Assembly: GCA_016282055.1 (NCBI GenBank)
Contig: JAEEJT010000191.1
Location: 1-9,622 of the forward strand
Origin: Bacilli bacterium
GTDB lineage: Bacteria > Bacillota_I > Bacilli_A > ML615J-28 > CAG-698
Direction: 5' to 3'
DNA length: 9,622 bases
The notes below the pieces were generated by a model, which had not been told where the DNA came from, searched no databases, and worked only from the letters and a program-made list of their open reading frames with translations. A program made the translations under genes and the position numbers. Shown here piece after piece: positions 7,861-9,622 of the stretch. The first letter of the stretch is position 1. Each line of letters opens with the position of its first letter.

Positions 7861-7912
7861 CTACCATTTCAGGCCCTATAGCTTTGCGCCACTAAGTTTC
7901 CTTAGCTTTGCC
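7852..7912 (-). promoter_or_regulatory. c-di-GMP-I (GEMM-I) type riboswitch aptamer, compact form
   Basis: The minus strand carries the GEMM-I signature. P1 forms from GGCAA (7912-7908) with TTGTC (7856-7852). P2 is a perfect CTAAG/CTTAG hairpin capped by a GAAA tetraloop (7905-7892). Then come the conserved CGCAAAGC (7888-7881 region), GCTATAGGG and GGTAGCC; P3 uses GCTA (7882-7879) with TAGC (7863-7860). By Vc2 numbering from memory, the G before CAAA (G20) and the middle A of GCAAAG (A47) fit c-di-GMP. An A at position 20 would suggest cGAMP. At about 61 bases it is short because the P3 tip is reduced to a small loop. Neighbouring GGDEF/EAL genes support the ligand. Because P1 and the terminator share bases, ligand binding should turn expression on (inference). 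Confidence 0.85.
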
Positions 7913-7932
7913 TTTTTCAAAATTACATAGTT

Positions 7933-7961
7933 ATTATACTACAATTTTATGACAAAAGCAA
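7933..7961 (-). promoter_or_regulatory. Sigma-A type promoter of the riboswitch/TasA-like operon
   Basis: A perfect -10 TATAAT (7938-7933) is preceded at 17 bases by TTGCTT (7961-7956), a partial -35. Transcription would start near 7926, about 14 bases before the aptamer, the expected arrangement for a transcriptional riboswitch. It lies in the gap after the GGDEF-EAL stop codon. The TasA-like operon therefore has its own start, although read-through from the signalling genes would also pass the riboswitch. Confidence 0.7.
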
Positions 7962-7980
7962 GACAAATTTTAAAAAATTT

Positions 7981-9408
7981 TTAACGATTTAAATTTTTAT
8001 TGTCATAATCTATCAAAAATTGAACAATTTGTTTAGAATCCATTGGTTTACCAAAGTAATATCCTTGGAATTTAGTTAAACCAAACTTACAAGCTTGATT
8101 TAAATCATCTTCAGTTTCAATACCTTCGCCAACGATAATCTTATTAGTTCTTTGACTATATTCAACAAGTAAATTAATAAATCTTTGTTTTAAGAACTCA
8201 TCAGTTTCAGTATCTAAATATTGTTTATCAAGTTTTACAATATTGATATCCATACTTTCAAGATGTTTAATTGCTTCATAATCAAGACCAAATCCATCAA
8301 CAGCGATAATAAATCCTAAATTAATTAAAGCCTTAATATTATTTTTAATAATATCATGTTTTTCATATAAAGCAAATTCTTCAATCTCTAAAACAATACA
8401 GCTTCTTCTTATATTATATTTCTTTAATATCTTAGAAAACTCTGTAGGTAAAGTTGGATCACTTAATTGTTTTGGACTCAAGTTTAAACTCATTACAAAC
8501 TCTTCATGAGAAGCAATTTTAACAAGCTCTAAATATTGTTTGATTAAAGTTTCAAGACCCCATAAACCAACCCAATAAATATCACCAGATTGTTCCATAA
8601 TATTAATAAACTTATAAGGACTTAAAATACCAAGTTCAGGATGATTCCATCTTAATAAACCTTCAATACCAAAAATCTTCTTCTCTTTATAATCAACCAT
8701 AGGTTGAAAATATAAAGAGAATTCATTATTCTTAATACCGTCTTTTATTTGTTCATAATACTTTAAGTTTTCACTTTCAACATCGCTATTATCATGAGAA
8801 TAAATTTTAAATTTATTACCACCCTCACGTTTACATAAATACATAGCAATATTTAAAGATTCTTTTAATTGCTTAACAGTAGATCCATGTAAAGGATAAA
8901 AAGCAATACCAACACTACATGTAAGAGTTACAGTTTCGTCACCAAATAATTTAATTGGTTCATTAACAAGTTTAATAATATTTTTAGCAATTGTTGTAAC
9001 TTCATTCTTTGAATAATCACCCTTCAAGAAAATAACAAATTCATCATCACTTGTTCTACTAAACTCAACTCTATTAGGTAAGTTATTCATTATTTTTTTA
9101 CATAAATCTTTAACAATAATATTACAATTTCTCTTTCCTAAAGTTTCAAATACATTACCAAACTTATCTAAGTCAACGTAAAGTAGTGAAAACTCAACAT
9201 CAGGAGATCTTGATATATAAGTTCCAACACTTGAAAATAATTCAGTTTTAGATAATGCTCCTTCTATAAAGTTATCTTTTTCCTCTGCTTGTTTTTTATG
9301 TTCTTTAATATTTACAAAAAACAAAACAACAGTTAATGCTATGACAATAACTGGAATTATTACAGCAAAGAACATAGTAATACTATCATTTAATTCTACT
9401 AATATCAT
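7981..9408 (-). CDS. Membrane-anchored GGDEF-EAL protein with degenerate catalytic motifs
   Basis: 475 residues: membrane helix at about 11-33, GGDEF domain at about 50-205 and EAL domain at about 215-465. GGDEF domains make c-di-GMP and EAL domains degrade it. Here the signature is SDDEF (120-124), so both glycines are lost. The substrate-binding DxxFKxIND...GHxxGD region reads DKFGNVFETLGKRNCN, with key Asn and Asp replaced, and no RxxD inhibitory site is seen. In the EAL domain EGL (249-251), Asn309, Glu341, Lys392, Glu428 and Gln448 are kept. The metal-binding pair 'DDFG' is DGFG (371-374), losing the second Asp. The protein is probably a sensor or regulator rather than a strong enzyme (inference); weak phosphodiesterase activity is not excluded. 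The ATG is preceded by AGGAG overlapping the stop of the upstream EAL gene. Lying next to a c-di-GMP riboswitch, it likely acts on the same signal. Confidence 0.88.
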   Translation of the reverse strand: MILVELNDSITMFFAVIIPVIVIALTVVLFFVNIKEHKKQAEEKDNFIEGALSKTELFSSVGTYISRSPDVEFSLLYVDLDKFGNVFETLGKRNCNIIVKDLCKKIMNNLPNRVEFSRTSDDEFVIFLKGDYSKNEVTTIAKNIIKLVNEPIKLFGDETVTLTCSVGIAFYPLHGSTVKQLKESLNIAMYLCKREGGNKFKIYSHDNSDVESENLKYYEQIKDGIKNNEFSLYFQPMVDYKEKKIFGIEGLLRWNHPELGILSPYKFINIMEQSGDIYWVGLWGLETLIKQYLELVKIASHEEFVMSLNLSPKQLSDPTLPTEFSKILKKYNIRRSCIVLEIEEFALYEKHDIIKNNIKALINLGFIIAVDGFGLDYEAIKHLESMDINIVKLDKQYLDTETDEFLKQRFINLLVEYSQRTNKIIVGEGIETEDDLNQACKFGLTKFQGYYFGKPMDSKQIVQFLIDYDNKNLNR

Positions 9409-9417
9409 ATATTACTC

Positions 9418-9622
9418 CTAGTTGTTTAAATATTCATCTTCTTTTGTTTTCTTCTTAACAGTCTTAATAGTTGTCTTACCATTAATCTTATTAATAACAT
9501 CGATTGCATCTTTACTTGGAATAGCTTTACTAATAAAGAATCCTTGTATAATCTCACAACCCATCTTATTTAATAAGTCACGTTGTTTTTCATTTTCAAC
9601 ACCTTCAGCGATAATATCAAGA
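9418..9622 (-). CDS. EAL-domain (c-di-GMP phosphodiesterase family) protein, C-terminal end only
   Basis: Only the last 67 residues are in the window. They read LDIIAEGVENEKQ then MGCEIIQGFFISKAIP, the end of an EAL domain. The AEGVE glutamate and the IQG glutamine expected in active phosphodiesterases are both present. A basic 20-residue tail (KTVKKKTKEDEYLNN at the end) follows the domain. The TAG stop is nine bases from the start of the next GGDEF-EAL gene, whose AGGAG site overlaps it, so the two are translationally coupled. The N-terminal architecture, including any GGDEF or sensor domain, lies outside the window. It may be an active partner of the degenerate protein downstream. Confidence 0.85.
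   Translation of the reverse strand, partial: LDIIAEGVENEKQRDLLNKMGCEIIQGFFISKAIPSKDAIDVINKINGKTTIKTVKKKTKEDEYLNN

Noticed and set aside
7964..7985. AT-only inverted repeat after the GGDEF-EAL stop as a terminator
   Set aside because: The stem has no G-C pairs and is too weak. The nearest convincing terminator is the riboswitch one.
8985..9060. Active diguanylate cyclase
   Set aside because: Both glycines of GGDEF are replaced (SDDEF) and substrate-binding positions are changed.

Overview
This very AT-rich window reads entirely from the minus strand (right to left). Every gene uses TGG for tryptophan and ends in TAA or TAG, so the standard code applies. Together with Bacillota-type ribosome binding sites, a SipW/TasA-type surface-protein system and cyclic-di-GMP signalling, this suggests a low-GC Bacillota or an uncultured Bacilli/Mollicutes-related lineage such as those found in animal guts. 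The species cannot be named from the sequence.

Layout in the direction of transcription. (1) 9622-7981: the tail of an EAL protein whose visible residues match an active phosphodiesterase, then a translationally coupled, membrane-anchored GGDEF-EAL protein whose two catalytic domains both look degenerate. (2) 7961-7827: a promoter, a compact c-di-GMP-I (GEMM-I) type riboswitch aptamer, and an intrinsic terminator that shares bases with the aptamer's P1 helix. (3) 7772-5095: a tight operon of three TasA/camelysin-like secreted proteins with SipW-type signal sequences and a shared C-terminal W-x-[D/E]-G-W motif, closed by a hairpin at 5058-5083. (4) 4969-1: a second operon, probably with its own extended -10 promoter. 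It encodes a SipW-type signal peptidase, a membrane-anchored McrB-like AAA+ ATPase, a DUF2357-type protein (the usual McrB partner family) whose nuclease region is replaced by a long coiled coil, and a second SipW-type peptidase that runs off the left edge.

How the parts may work together (inference): c-di-GMP made or sensed by the right-hand proteins would bind the riboswitch, block the terminator and switch on production of surface fibre subunits. The two SipW-like peptidases would mature these subunits at the membrane. The McrB-like/DUF2357 pair sits between the two peptidase genes and lacks a recognisable nuclease. It looks more like an energised, membrane-tethered assembly or quality-control machine for this surface system than a restriction system. 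All four proteins of the left operon carry charged, probably cytoplasmic coiled coils that could hold them together. This combination of a riboswitch-gated TasA-like operon, two SipW peptidases and a repurposed McrB/DUF2357 pair is the part of the window most likely to be an undescribed system.

No tRNA, rRNA, CRISPR array or insertion sequence was seen. No gene-free stretch exceeds about 210 bases.
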